Translations under genes and position numbers: made by a program
From: Capnocytophaga sp. oral taxon 338 str. F0234
Lineage (GTDB): Bacteria > Bacteroidota > Bacteroidia > Flavobacteriales > Flavobacteriaceae
Assembly (NCBI RefSeq): GCF_000192225.1
Contig: NZ_GL872413.1
Coordinates: 1,659,204-1,723,203, forward strand
Direction of reading: 5' to 3'
Length of the DNA stretch: 64,000 nucleotides
Notes under the pieces: generated by a model
What the model saw: only the letters and a program-made list of their open reading frames with translations
Databases searched by the model: none
What the model was told of the DNA's origin: nothing
Shown here: piece by piece, positions 53,797 to 62,902 of the stretch
How the letters are laid out: the number at the start of each line of letters is the position of its first letter
Position numbering within the stretch: the stretch's first letter is position 1

Positions 53797-55170
53797 TCAT
53801 TTTTTTGGATTTCCTTGTAAGTCCATGTAGATTTTCTTTCCATTGAGATAAGCCATTATGGCTCCTTCTCCTCCATTAATGAGGGAAACCCAATCATATA
53901 TAAAAGGAATGACTTCTTTCCCTTCTGTATTAACATATCCCCATTTGCCATCACGTTTTGCATCACAAATTCCTTTGAAAAAGTAACTTCCTATCTCATC
54001 ATATATTACGGGAATGACTTCTTTCCCTTCTTTGTTAACATACCCCCATTTGTCCTTACGCTTTACTTTAGCAATAGCCAACCCTTCTTGTGAAAAGTTA
54101 TCATTAAAATATTCAGCATCGTCATACTGGAAGGGGATTATTACTTCATCTCTTTTATTGATATACCCCCACTTACCTCTGTGGCGAACAGGAATCATGC
54201 CTTCTCTGAAGTAATTATTCTTAACTGCTTCATATTTACAAGGGATTATTTCCCTTCCTTGAGTATTGATAAAGCCAAACTTACCATGAAGCCTTACCAA
54301 AGCCGTTCCCTCTTGGAATCTGCTCTTATAAGGATGGAAAAGAGGAAAAACCTCATAAGTGGGAGGCACCAGAACTTTCCCTTCCTCCTTTATATATCCT
54401 TTTTTTCCGTCGGCAGACACTACATAGATTCCCTCTGTAGGAGGATATATAAAACCATACTTAAAAGGAATTATTATTTGGTTATTCCAATCAATCAGTC
54501 CCATTTTGCCATTTTTCACCACTCTTATTTTATCCTCTGGTTTCGGATAATAATCCTCCTCTGTATAGATAAGGTCATATTCAAAAGGAATAAGTACTTT
54601 TCCATCTTTATCAATAAATCCCCATTTACCATTCTTTTTGGCTTTGGTATAATGGGTATCGTAATGGAATGACTCAGCTTCTTCATATATGGTAGGAATG
54701 ACCTTATTCCCTTTTTTGTCCACAAAGCCCCACTCTTTGCCAAGCCTTACAAGGGCTCTTCCGGACTTAAATTCTTGAGTTTCTTCATATAAAAAAGGAA
54801 TAACCAACTCTCCCTGTGGAGTGATGCCTCCCCATTTGTCATTTTTTCTGACCCAAGCTATTTTATCAGGATAGCCAAAGGGCTGTGCATAATCGTACTC
54901 AAGCGGAATCACTACCTTATTTTTGAAGGTTACATATCCATATTTTTTTGTTTTCTTATCTTGGACAATAAGCATGTCCAAAAGATAACTGTCTCTTACA
55001 GATGCATATTTGTCTTTCCAAGAAATCCTTCTACGCATCTCTCCTCGATAGTCTATTCCAGAGGCTAATATTCGTGAATCTTCTAATATATGCTTTACTC
55101 CAGTAGTATCCTGAGCCATCATAAGGGATTCTATTAAGAAGAATGATAAGAATGAAAAAAGTACTTTCAT
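53797..55170 (-). CDS. Secreted WG-repeat protein
   Basis: 457-aa exported protein. Signal peptide MKVLFSFLSFFLIESLMMAQ, then about ten WG repeats of the type KWGYVNKEGKEVIPxxYD (for example EWGFVDKKGNKVIPTIYEEA and KWGFIDKDGKVLIPFEYDLI). These beta-hairpin repeats, related to Sel1/KWG modules, are common in Bacteroidota and their ligands are unknown. No catalytic domain or type IX sorting tail is seen. It sits 51 nt after ileS and before the dksA-like gene on the same strand, splitting a usually adjacent pair. Function not assigned. Confidence 0.82.
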   Translation of the reverse strand: MKVLFSFLSFFLIESLMMAQDTTGVKHILEDSRILASGIDYRGEMRRRISWKDKYASVRDSYLLDMLIVQDKKTKKYGYVTFKNKVVIPLEYDYAQPFGYPDKIAWVRKNDKWGGITPQGELVIPFLYEETQEFKSGRALVRLGKEWGFVDKKGNKVIPTIYEEAESFHYDTHYTKAKKNGKWGFIDKDGKVLIPFEYDLIYTEEDYYPKPEDKIRVVKNGKMGLIDWNNQIIIPFKYGFIYPPTEGIYVVSADGKKGYIKEEGKVLVPPTYEVFPLFHPYKSRFQEGTALVRLHGKFGFINTQGREIIPCKYEAVKNNYFREGMIPVRHRGKWGYINKRDEVIIPFQYDDAEYFNDNFSQEGLAIAKVKRKDKWGYVNKEGKEVIPVIYDEIGSYFFKGICDAKRDGKWGYVNTEGKEVIPFIYDWVSLINGGEGAIMAYLNGKKIYMDLQGNPKK

Positions 55171-55221
55171 AAGATTTCAGTTCTATAAGGCTTAGAATGA
55201 GAATGGCTACCGTTTCTTTTC

Positions 55222-58200
55222 TTACATTTTCTCAATCCTAATCTTAGTTACAATATCATCAAAAGCGACTTCTTCTCCTGGAAGAGTATCGGCAAAAAGG
55301 ATTTCATTGGCTAAGGTCTCTGCTTTGATATAGTCCTCATTGACATGGACAGCATTCTCAAGTGTATTTTGCTTTTGCAAGCGGATACGAATTCTATCGG
55401 TTACTTCCAGACCTGTATCCTTACGAAGGTTCTGGATACGGTTTACTATCTCACGAGCAATTCCCTCAGCGCGCAATTCCTCGCTAATGGTAGCATCCAA
55501 AGCCACTACGAGCCCTGTAGAGGAACTTGCCACCAACCAACCTTCTATATCCTGAGAGGTAATTTCCACATCATCCAAGGTTAGGGTTAGGGGCTCCTTG
55601 TCTAAGGTAATTTTTTTGGTTCCCTGACGTTCAAGTTCTTGTATATCTTGTTGAGTAAAGTTATTAATAACTGCCGCTATGTCCTTCATTTGCTTGCCGA
55701 ACTTAGGTCCTAAAGTACGGAAGTTGGGTTTAATTTGTTTGACCAAAATACCTGAAGCATCGTCAATGAACTCAATTTCCTTCACGTTCACCTCATGCTT
55801 GATGAGGTTAGCTACTGCCAATATCTCTGCTCTTTCTTCCTTATTGAGGGTAGGGATAAGTATTTTCTGTAAGGGCTGGCGAACCTTAATCATCTCTTTC
55901 TTGCGGAGGGAAAGCACCAAAGAGGAAATATTCTGTGCTTTTTCCATTTTACTTTCCAATTTCTTATCAATGTATTGCGTCTTGCTCTCTGGATAATCGG
56001 TAAGATGTACGGATTCGGCTTTATCCTTACCTGTTACGACATTGAGGTCTTTGTAGAGCCTATCCATAAAGAAGGGTGTCACGGGAGCAGAAAGTTTGGC
56101 TACCACCTCCAAACAGGTATAAAGGGTTTGGTAAGCAGATATCTTGTCTTGCTCATATTCTCCTTTCCAAAAACGACGACGGCAAAGGCGTACATACCAA
56201 TTACTGAGGTTCTCCTGTACAAAGTCAGAGATAAGGCGGGTAGCACGGGTAGGTTCGTAGTCCAAGAAAGCTTCTTTCACCTTAGCAATAAGGGTATGTA
56301 GCTCGGAGAGAATCCAACGGTCTATTTCTGGACGTTTTTCCAAAGGCACCTCTGCTTCAGCATAAGTAAAGCCGTCCAAGTTAGCATAGAGAGCAAAGAA
56401 GGAATAGGTATTATAGAGGGTACCGAAGAACTTACGACGTACTTCCTCTATGCCTTCTACGTCAAACTTAAGGTTATCCCAAGGATTGGCGTTGGAAATC
56501 ATATACCAGCGGGTGGCGTCGGCGCCATACTTGGCTAAAGTCTCAAAGGGGTCTACTGCATTCCCTAACCGCTTGGACATCTTTTGACCATTCTTGTCCA
56601 ATACCAAGCCATTGGACATTACATTTTTGTAAGCTACTGAATCAAATACTGAAGTTGCAATCGCATGAAGGGTGTAGAACCAACCACGGGTCTGGTCAAC
56701 TCCTTCGGCAATAAAGTCTGCCGGAAAAGCCTTACGACTCTCTATTAGCTCCTTATTCTCAAAAGGATAATGCACCTGTGCATAGGGCATAGAACCTGAG
56801 TCAAACCACACATCTATCAGGTCACTTTCCCGCTTCATGGGTTTTCCGGAATCAGACACTAAGATAATGGTATCTACAATATTCTTATGTAAGTCTATCT
56901 TATTATAGTTCTCCTCAGACATATCCCCTACCTTGAACCCATTGAAAGGATTCTCCTTCATGAATCCGGCGGCTATGGATTTGCTAATTTCATCCATCAA
57001 CTCGGCTACTGAACCTATTATTTTTTCCTCTTTAGAATCCTCAGTACGCCAGATAGGCAGTGGGATCCCCCAATAACGAGAACGAGAGAGATTCCAATCA
57101 TTGATATTCTCCAACCAATTGGCAAAACGTCCTTCACCAGTTGCTTTAGGTTTCCAATTAATCTGCTGATTAAGGGCTACTAATCGGTCTCTTACCGCAG
57201 TCATCCTTACAAACCAAGAATCCAAGGGATAGTAAAGTACGGGCGCATCGGTACGCCAACAGTGAGGATAGCTATGGACATATTTTTCTACCTTAAAGGC
57301 TTTATTTTCTGTCTTTAAAAGAATAGCCATTTCTACATCCCATGATTTTTCAGGGGCTTCACCGCTCTTGTAATATTCGTTCTTTACATATTTTCCAGCG
57401 AAGAGTTCAGGCACCTTGTTTCCCTTGAGGAAACGTCCTTGCAAATCCACCAAAGGCACCAAATTATCGTTTTCATCTTTAACTAACATAGGAGGGATAT
57501 CATTCTCCTTACCCACACGGGCATCATCTGCTCCAAAGGTAGGAGCAATATGTACAATTCCCGTACCATCTTCGGTAGTTACAAAGTCTCCCGCAACCAC
57601 TCTAAAAGCCTTTTCAGGATTCTCGGCAGGAAGAAACCAAGGAATGAGCTGCTCGTAGCTAGTGTCAACAAGGTCGGCTCCCTTGCACTGAGCCAAAACC
57701 TCATAAGGTATCTTCTTACGATTCTCTTCTTTGGCATAAGCCATAAAATCAGCCTCTTTAGAAGTCTCAAAGAATTTACCTGCAAACAGCTTGGTTTCTA
57801 AAGCTTTTGCCAATATCACTTGTATAGGTTCAAAGGTATATTGGTTAAAAGTTCTTATAAGGACATAGTCAATATCCTTACCTACTGCCAAGGCGGTATT
57901 GGATGGCAAAGTCCAAGGGGTAGTTGTCCAAGCAAGGATATACACTTCCTTTCGAGGAGCCTTAAGAGCAGTAGTCGCCTGAGCAGACAAGCCTTTTACC
58001 CTGAACTGGGCTACAATAGTGGTATCGGATACATCACGATAACAACCAGGCTGGTTCAACTCATGGGTAGATAAGCCTGTTCCTGCCTTAGGTGAATAGG
58101 GCTGAATGGTATAGCCCTTATAGAGTAATTCTTTGTTATACAATTGTTTAAGAAGCCACCAAACGGTCTCCATATATTTAGGCTTATAGGTAATGTAAGG

Positions 58201-58638
58201 GTTTGTCAGGTCTACCCAATAACCTATCCTTTTGGTAAGGTCATTCCAGATATCAGTATAACGCATCACCGCTTCCTTACAAGCTTTATTATAGTCAGCT
58301 ACAGAGATTTTCTTACCAATATCGTCCTTGGTAATGCCTAATTCCTTTTCCACGCCCAATTCCACAGGAAGTCCATGAGTATCCCAACCTGCTTTACGGA
58401 ATACTTGCTTTCCCATCTGGGTATGGAAACGACAGAAAATATCCTTGAGGGCACGTGCCATTACGTGATGTATACCAGGCAATCCATTAGCAGAGGGAGG
58501 ACCTTCGTAGAAGATAAAAGGCTCCCTTCCATTACGGAAATCTATACTTTTGCGGAAGATATCATTATCTTGCCAGAATTGCAATATCTCTTGGGCTATC
58601 TTTGTCAGTTCTAAAGCTTTGTACTCTGCAAATTTCAT
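55222..58638 (-). CDS. ileS: Isoleucyl-tRNA synthetase
   Basis: 1138-aa class I synthetase charging tRNA-Ile, of the long form usual in Bacteroidota. Motifs: GIHH (55-58) in the HIGH position within PPSANGLPGIHHVMARALKD, and KMSKR (686-690) in GQKMSKRLGN. The editing domain has TTPWTLPSNTALAVGKDIDY (about 236-255) and EDGTGIVHIAPTFGADDARV. The C-terminal anticodon-binding domain ends with an extra ISEELRAEGIAREIVNRIQN region. Intact. Own -7 element at 58708-58701. Confidence 0.97.
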   Translation of the reverse strand: MKFAEYKALELTKIAQEILQFWQDNDIFRKSIDFRNGREPFIFYEGPPSANGLPGIHHVMARALKDIFCRFHTQMGKQVFRKAGWDTHGLPVELGVEKELGITKDDIGKKISVADYNKACKEAVMRYTDIWNDLTKRIGYWVDLTNPYITYKPKYMETVWWLLKQLYNKELLYKGYTIQPYSPKAGTGLSTHELNQPGCYRDVSDTTIVAQFRVKGLSAQATTALKAPRKEVYILAWTTTPWTLPSNTALAVGKDIDYVLIRTFNQYTFEPIQVILAKALETKLFAGKFFETSKEADFMAYAKEENRKKIPYEVLAQCKGADLVDTSYEQLIPWFLPAENPEKAFRVVAGDFVTTEDGTGIVHIAPTFGADDARVGKENDIPPMLVKDENDNLVPLVDLQGRFLKGNKVPELFAGKYVKNEYYKSGEAPEKSWDVEMAILLKTENKAFKVEKYVHSYPHCWRTDAPVLYYPLDSWFVRMTAVRDRLVALNQQINWKPKATGEGRFANWLENINDWNLSRSRYWGIPLPIWRTEDSKEEKIIGSVAELMDEISKSIAAGFMKENPFNGFKVGDMSEENYNKIDLHKNIVDTIILVSDSGKPMKRESDLIDVWFDSGSMPYAQVHYPFENKELIESRKAFPADFIAEGVDQTRGWFYTLHAIATSVFDSVAYKNVMSNGLVLDKNGQKMSKRLGNAVDPFETLAKYGADATRWYMISNANPWDNLKFDVEGIEEVRRKFFGTLYNTYSFFALYANLDGFTYAEAEVPLEKRPEIDRWILSELHTLIAKVKEAFLDYEPTRATRLISDFVQENLSNWYVRLCRRRFWKGEYEQDKISAYQTLYTCLEVVAKLSAPVTPFFMDRLYKDLNVVTGKDKAESVHLTDYPESKTQYIDKKLESKMEKAQNISSLVLSLRKKEMIKVRQPLQKILIPTLNKEERAEILAVANLIKHEVNVKEIEFIDDASGILVKQIKPNFRTLGPKFGKQMKDIAAVINNFTQQDIQELERQGTKKITLDKEPLTLTLDDVEITSQDIEGWLVASSSTGLVVALDATISEELRAEGIAREIVNRIQNLRKDTGLEVTDRIRIRLQKQNTLENAVHVNEDYIKAETLANEILFADTLPGEEVAFDDIVTKIRIEKM

Positions 58639-58700
58639 TTTTCTAATTATTAAATTGTCAATTGTTAAATACCACGGATTTCACAGCTAATTTAAGGAAG

Positions 58701-58708
58701 CAAATTTA
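58701..58708 (-). promoter_or_regulatory. -7 element of ileS
   Basis: TAAATTTG on the minus strand, 62 nt before the ileS ATG at 58638. Confidence 0.55.
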
Positions 58709-58739
58709 CAACTTTTTCTCAATAAATCAAGTGTTATTT

Positions 58740-58838
58740 TTAATTTTCAACACAGTGCCAGATACCTGTGATGTCCCCAGAAGAATCATCATTCTTTCCA
58801 CAAGAGGAAAATAGCAAGACTATAGAAAGCCATTGCTC
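58740..58838 (-). pseudogene. Relic of a lipocalin-like lipoprotein gene
   Basis: Reading minus, codons from 58838 to the TAA at 58742-58740 give EQWLSIVLLFSSCGKNDDSS and then GDITGIWHCVEN. This is a hydrophobic signal core, a lipobox ending SSC, an acidic GKNDD start and a GIWHCVE block. It matches the beginning of the 20.2 kb lipoprotein (MSCGKSDN and GSTWYLESV). There is no start codon, an in-frame TAG precedes it, and it stops after 32 codons. It therefore looks like the stump of a decayed gene. Confidence 0.6.
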
Positions 58839-58932
58839 CTAAAAAATTCTTTTCGCAAAACTCAATTTCTTATTTTTATGGGAAGAAGATAACATTTTTT
58901 TACTTTATGAAGAAAAAGTTTATAATTTTTCT

Positions 58933-58940
58933 TATTTTTG
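58933..58940 (+). promoter_or_regulatory. -7 element of the SprT-like gene
   Basis: TATTTTTG, only 8 nt before the chosen ATG at 58949; it lies inside the longer open frame from 58907. Confidence 0.65.
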
Positions 58941-58948
58941 CACTCATT

Positions 58949-59560
58949 ATGGAAGCCATTTTATACAAATACTTACCTAAAGAATCGGTGATTCCTTGTT
59001 TTGAACTGATTAAGCGTTTGGGAATTTATCTAAAGATTGTTAATGAGCGACAAAGCCGGCATGGGGATTATCAACAGTTATCCAATGGACAACATAAGAT
59101 TACCATTAATGCCAACCTGAACAAATATCGCTTTCTGATGACTCTAATCCATGAGATTGCACACTTGGTGGCTACCGAGAAATACGGAAAGCAGATAAAG
59201 CCTCATGGCAATGAATGGAAGAGCACCTATCAAGCTCTGATGAAGCCTTTTTTGCGTCCTGAGATATTCCCTACAGAACTTCTCTCTTACCTTGTGATCC
59301 ACTTCCAAAACCCTTCAGCAAGCAGTGATACTGATGTGCATTTAACCTTAGCCATGCGCCAATATGACCATGAGGAACGTGTAAAATATTATGTGTTCGA
59401 ACTCCCCACAGGTAGCTTATTTTGCAGTGATGACGGACGTGTGTTCAAAAAAGGCAGTAAGAAAATTAAGCGCTATGAGTGCACAGAAGTCTCCACGGGC
59501 AAACGGTTTGTCATACAGCCACATGCCTTAGTAACCCCTCTTGAGAAGGATATGCTATAA
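58949..59560 (+). CDS. SprT-like zinc metalloprotease-type protein
   Basis: 203-aa protein of the SprT-like family. Start MEAILYKYLPKESVIPCFEL and KIVNERQSRHGDYQQ; the zinc motif is HEIAH (about residue 72), followed by a conserved HGNEW (about 91). Relatives include a protease for DNA-protein cross-links in eukaryotes, but the role of the bacterial protein is not known. The ATG at 58907 would add a false hydrophobic stretch that is in fact the promoter. The stop overlaps the convergent MerR gene by 6 nt. Confidence 0.83.
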   Translation: MEAILYKYLPKESVIPCFELIKRLGIYLKIVNERQSRHGDYQQLSNGQHKITINANLNKYRFLMTLIHEIAHLVATEKYGKQIKPHGNEWKSTYQALMKPFLRPEIFPTELLSYLVIHFQNPSASSDTDVHLTLAMRQYDHEERVKYYVFELPTGSLFCSDDGRVFKKGSKKIKRYECTEVSTGKRFVIQPHALVTPLEKDML

Positions 59561-59881
59561 CTCATTCTTAATAGCTAATAAGGCTTCTTTTACCTTATTA
59601 AGTTTTTCAATAAGTTGCAAGGTAGATAGAAGTTCTTTAGGTTTTTCCTTGATCTTTGCCTTAGCCCCCTCTAAAGTATATCCCTGCTCCTCTACCAGGT
59701 GATATACTAAGCGAAAATTCTCTATATCCTTCTGTGTATATCGTCGTGTGCCGTGAGGATTCTTTTTGGGGGAAAGAATATCAAATTCCTTTTCCCAGAA
59801 GCGGATCTTGGAAGTGGCTACTCCAAAAGCCTTAGCAAGTTCTCCTATAGAAGCATAATACTTAGTAAAAGGAGTTTCCAT
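59555..59881 (-). CDS. MerR family transcriptional regulator
   Basis: 108-aa protein with one N-terminal winged-helix domain (SIGELAKAFGVATSKIRFWE, SPKKNPHGTRRYTQKDIENF) and a short helical C-terminus, without a metal-binding Cys set or large ligand domain. It probably acts as a repressor or activator by bending DNA; targets unknown. It overlaps the M23 gene upstream by one base (TAATG), so the two are co-translated; this pairing is common in Flavobacteriia. Confidence 0.88.
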   Translation of the reverse strand: METPFTKYYASIGELAKAFGVATSKIRFWEKEFDILSPKKNPHGTRRYTQKDIENFRLVYHLVEEQGYTLEGAKAKIKEKPKELLSTLQLIEKLNKVKEALLAIKNEL

Positions 59882-60855
59882 TAGTCTAATGATTGGTTGC
59901 CTTGTGTAGATTGTTTTAACATTTCTGCATATTCTTCAGCCGATAAGCTCCCATAATAGAAGTTAATCGGATTAAGATGTTCTCCATTCTTTTTCACTTC
60001 ATAATGTAAGTGAGGAGCTTCAGAACGTCCTGTACTTCCCACATAGCCTATTACATCCCCTCGCTTTACTTTTTGTCCTGGTCGCACATTATATTGGCTT
60101 AAGTGTGCATAGATAGTCTCATAGCCATAACCATGGTCTATACGGATATGTTCACCATAACCTGAAGAATTACTATCGGCACGGGAGACTGTACCATCCC
60201 CTGTGGCATATACAGGAGTCCCTGAAGGAGCTGAGAAATCCATTCCGTAGTGGAATTTTCTAACCTTGGTAAAAGGGTCGGTACGGAAACCATAGCCTGA
60301 AGCCATGCGCTTAAGATCTTTGTTCTGTACAGGTTGGATAGCTGGTAAGGAAAGTAAGAGTTTTTCTTTTTCTTTAGCAAGGGCAGCTATGTCATCCAAG
60401 GATTTGGATTGTACTGCCAATTGTTTTTGTAAAGATTCCAAGCGCTTAGTCATATCAATAAGCAAAGCTGAATTACTAAATTTCTCCAAATATTCATATC
60501 GGTTAACCCCTCCGAAACCACTCTTACGTTGTTCCTCCGGAATAGGAGACATTTCAAAGTAGGTACGATAAAGATTATTATCCCTATCCGCAATATTTTC
60601 AAGTACTTCCTCCATCTGTTGCATTTTCTTGTTCAAAATGGCATATTGTGTTTCATTCTCCTTAAGTTCTCTTCTGAGAGAAAGCTCCTTAGGGGTTTGC
60701 ATAATATTAATATTGTAGAGAATCACTACAAATATCAATGCGAAAAGAAAAGAAGAAAGAAAAAAGAAGAAAATATGTTTGAGCCGTCTCTTTCGGTTAC
60801 TTATTTGCTTAAAGGACAGTGTTTCAGAGTCATAATAGTATTTAATCTTCGCCAT
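59881..60855 (-). CDS. M23 family metallopeptidase (membrane-anchored)
   Basis: 324-aa envelope peptidase. N-terminal cytoplasmic part (about 1-26), one membrane helix (about 28-50), a coiled-coil stretch (about 60-105 and 130-170), then the LytM/M23 domain with HYGMDFSAPSGTPVYATGDG (zinc His/Asp), GYETIYAHLS and the second zinc motif in APHLHYEV. These enzymes cut peptidoglycan cross-links or act in cell division and outer-membrane processes; with both zinc motifs present it should be active. First gene before the MerR gene, with -7 element TATTTTTG at 60903-60896. Confidence 0.9.
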   Translation of the reverse strand: MAKIKYYYDSETLSFKQISNRKRRLKHIFFFFLSSFLFALIFVVILYNINIMQTPKELSLRRELKENETQYAILNKKMQQMEEVLENIADRDNNLYRTYFEMSPIPEEQRKSGFGGVNRYEYLEKFSNSALLIDMTKRLESLQKQLAVQSKSLDDIAALAKEKEKLLLSLPAIQPVQNKDLKRMASGYGFRTDPFTKVRKFHYGMDFSAPSGTPVYATGDGTVSRADSNSSGYGEHIRIDHGYGYETIYAHLSQYNVRPGQKVKRGDVIGYVGSTGRSEAPHLHYEVKKNGEHLNPINFYYGSLSAEEYAEMLKQSTQGNQSLD

Positions 60856-60895
60856 GATTGTCTTGTTTTATGTACTATATATCCTGTTGTGGGGG

Positions 60896-60903
60896 CAAAA
60901 ATA
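60896..60903 (-). promoter_or_regulatory. -7 element of the M23-MerR operon
   Basis: TATTTTTG on the minus strand, 40 nt before the ATG at 60855. Confidence 0.55.
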
Positions 60904-61006
60904 CAATTTTCCAAGAAAAGAAAAAAGTATTTTAAGATTTTTAGCTAATCTGATGATTTGTCCACTCGCTGGTGTGCTGACATGCTAATTAATCAATTAT
61001 TTTTAG

Positions 61007-61014
61007 TATTTTTG
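61007..61014 (+). promoter_or_regulatory. -7 element of the exodeoxyribonuclease III gene
   Basis: TATTTTTG, 21 nt before the ATG at 61036. Confidence 0.6.
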
Positions 61015-61035
61015 CACTTTATTTGATTAAGCATT

Positions 61036-61797
61036 ATGAAGATATTTTCTTACAATGTCAATGGCATTCGTGCTGCTATGAGTAAAGGATTTGTCCAATG
61101 GCTTTCTGCCGCAAGTCCTGATGTAATATGCTTGCAGGAGATAAAAGCCTTAGAGAGCCAAATAGACCTCCTTGCTTTAGAGGAGGCAGGTTACCGCTAC
61201 CATTATTTTCATTCTGCAGAAAAAAAGGGTTATAGTGGCGTGGCTATCCTCTCTAAAAAAGAACCTGAACATGTGGAAATAGGTACAGGTATTGACTATA
61301 TGGATAAGGAAGGACGTATTCTCCGTGCTGAGTATGGGGATCTCTCTATCATGAGCCTATACCTTCCCTCAGGCACCAATATTGACCGCCTTGATCATAA
61401 GCTACAGTTCATGGCGGATTTCCAAAAGTACATTAATACACTTAAGAAGGTACACCCTAACCTTGTCATCTGTGGAGATTATAATATTTGTCATGAAGCT
61501 ATTGATATTCATGACCCTATCCGTAATGCTAACGTATCTGGTTTTCTTCCTGTGGAACGTAAGTGGTTAGATGATTTTCTCAAAAGTGGCTTTATTGATA
61601 GCTTTCGTTTTTTTAACAAAGAGCCTCATAACTATTCTTGGTGGAGCTATCGTGCCAATGCAAGAGCTAATAATAAGGGGTGGCGCATTGATTATTGTTT
61701 AGTGGCTCAGCCCTTGGAAAGCCGTATAGTAAGAGCAGCTATCCTACCTGAAGCCAAACATAGCGATCACTGCCCTATCTTAGTTGAAATAAAGTAG
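61036..61797 (+). CDS. xth: Exodeoxyribonuclease III (AP endonuclease)
   Basis: 253-aa endonuclease/exonuclease/phosphatase-fold enzyme for base-excision repair: cuts DNA 5' to abasic sites and removes 3' blocking groups. Start MKIFSYNVNGIRAAMSKGF, metal residues in CLQEIKALESQ (Glu about 36), CGDYNICHEAIDI (Asp/Asn about 149-151) and KHSDHCPI (His at the end). It precedes the GT9 gene by 4 nt, and the operon has one visible promoter. It works downstream of glycosylases such as Nth in the same window. Confidence 0.95.
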   Translation: MKIFSYNVNGIRAAMSKGFVQWLSAASPDVICLQEIKALESQIDLLALEEAGYRYHYFHSAEKKGYSGVAILSKKEPEHVEIGTGIDYMDKEGRILRAEYGDLSIMSLYLPSGTNIDRLDHKLQFMADFQKYINTLKKVHPNLVICGDYNICHEAIDIHDPIRNANVSGFLPVERKWLDDFLKSGFIDSFRFFNKEPHNYSWWSYRANARANNKGWRIDYCLVAQPLESRIVRAAILPEAKHSDHCPILVEIK

Positions 61798-61801
61798 TCC
61801 T

Positions 61802-62842
61802 ATGAAGAATAAGGAAATAAAGCACTTACTGGTGATACGGCTCTCTGCTATGGGCGATGTGGCTATTAGTGTCCCTGTACTTACCGCCTTCTCGGAACAA
61901 TACCCCGAAGTACAACTGACTATCCTTACTCGTCCGCTCTTTGCCCCTATGTTCGCTCACTTACCACATACTACCTTATTCCCCATAGAGGTAAAAGGAA
62001 AACACAAAGGAGTAAAGGGGCTCTATCACCTTTTCAAAGAACTTAGAAACAGACAAATACAAGGAGTTGCTGACTTGCATAATGTATTAAGAACAAATAT
62101 ACTAAAGTTCTTTTTTTCCTTTACCCCTATCCCCTTCAAGCAGATTAACAAAGGTAGGAAGGAGAAAAGAGCCCTTACCAGAGCTAAGAAGAAGGTTTTC
62201 TCCCCCTTATTGCCCACTTATAAGCGTTATGCTGACGTTTTTAAAGCATTAGGGTTTCCTCTTTCTTTGGATTCTCCTTATTTTGCCCCTAAACCTCCTC
62301 TTTCTCAAGAGATAAAAAATCTGCTATCCAGCACTATAAATATAGGAATTGCTCCTTTCGCTACTCACAAGGGAAAGGAATATCCTTTTGATCAAATGAA
62401 GGAGGTTATTATAGCGCTCGCTGAAAGATATCCTTTAGGGAAGATCTTCATCTTTGGAGGAGGTAATCGGGAAAAAGAATTGGTAGCCTCCCTCCCCTCT
62501 CTTGAGAATGTAGAGAATATAATAGGTCGCTTTTCCTTTGAAAAAGAACTCTCCCTGATAGCACACCTGAGCCTAATGCTTGCTATGGACAGTGGAAATG
62601 CCCATTTGGCTGCCATGTACGGAATCCCCACCCTTACCTTATGGGGGGTAACTCATCCGTATACAGGTTTTGCTCCTTACGGGCAACCTCAAGAGTATTG
62701 CCTGCTTGCCAGCAGAGAGCTTTTTCCTTTAATTCCCACCTCTGTCTTTGGAAATAAATACCCTAAAGGATATGAAAAATCTATAACAACTATTTCTAAC
62801 CAAGATATATTAAAAAAAATAATCACCATTTTAGAAAAATAA
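61802..62842 (+). CDS. Family 9 glycosyltransferase (heptosyltransferase-like)
   Basis: 346-aa GT-B enzyme. HLLVIRLSAMGDVAISVPVL at the N-terminus and IAPFATHKGKEYPFDQMKEV, IFGGGNREKE and AMDSGNAHLAAMYGIPTLTL with WGVTHPYTGFAPYGQ in the donor-binding half. These proteins add ADP-heptose or another sugar to the inner core of LPS; the donor and acceptor here are not certain. Starts 4 nt after the exodeoxyribonuclease III stop. Cytosolic side of the inner membrane. Confidence 0.88.
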   Translation: MKNKEIKHLLVIRLSAMGDVAISVPVLTAFSEQYPEVQLTILTRPLFAPMFAHLPHTTLFPIEVKGKHKGVKGLYHLFKELRNRQIQGVADLHNVLRTNILKFFFSFTPIPFKQINKGRKEKRALTRAKKKVFSPLLPTYKRYADVFKALGFPLSLDSPYFAPKPPLSQEIKNLLSSTINIGIAPFATHKGKEYPFDQMKEVIIALAERYPLGKIFIFGGGNREKELVASLPSLENVENIIGRFSFEKELSLIAHLSLMLAMDSGNAHLAAMYGIPTLTLWGVTHPYTGFAPYGQPQEYCLLASRELFPLIPTSVFGNKYPKGYEKSITTISNQDILKKIITILEK

Positions 62843-62847
62843 ACTAT

Positions 62848-62876
62848 TTTGTTTTCCTACTTTTTTTATATTTTTG
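62848..62876 (+). promoter_or_regulatory. ybeY promoter
   Basis: TTTG at 62848-62851, 17 nt, then TATTTTTG at 62869-62876; the ATG is at 62903. Confidence 0.65.
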
Positions 62877-62902
62877 CTTTTGAAAAAATCTAATTTACTT
62901 TT

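Larger units (their letters stand above)
58639..58948. other. Intergenic region between ileS and the SprT-like gene
   Basis: 310 nt. It holds the ileS -7 element (58708-58701, minus), the lipoprotein gene relic (58740-58838, minus), and the -7 element of the SprT-like gene (58933-58940, plus). Confidence 0.6.
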
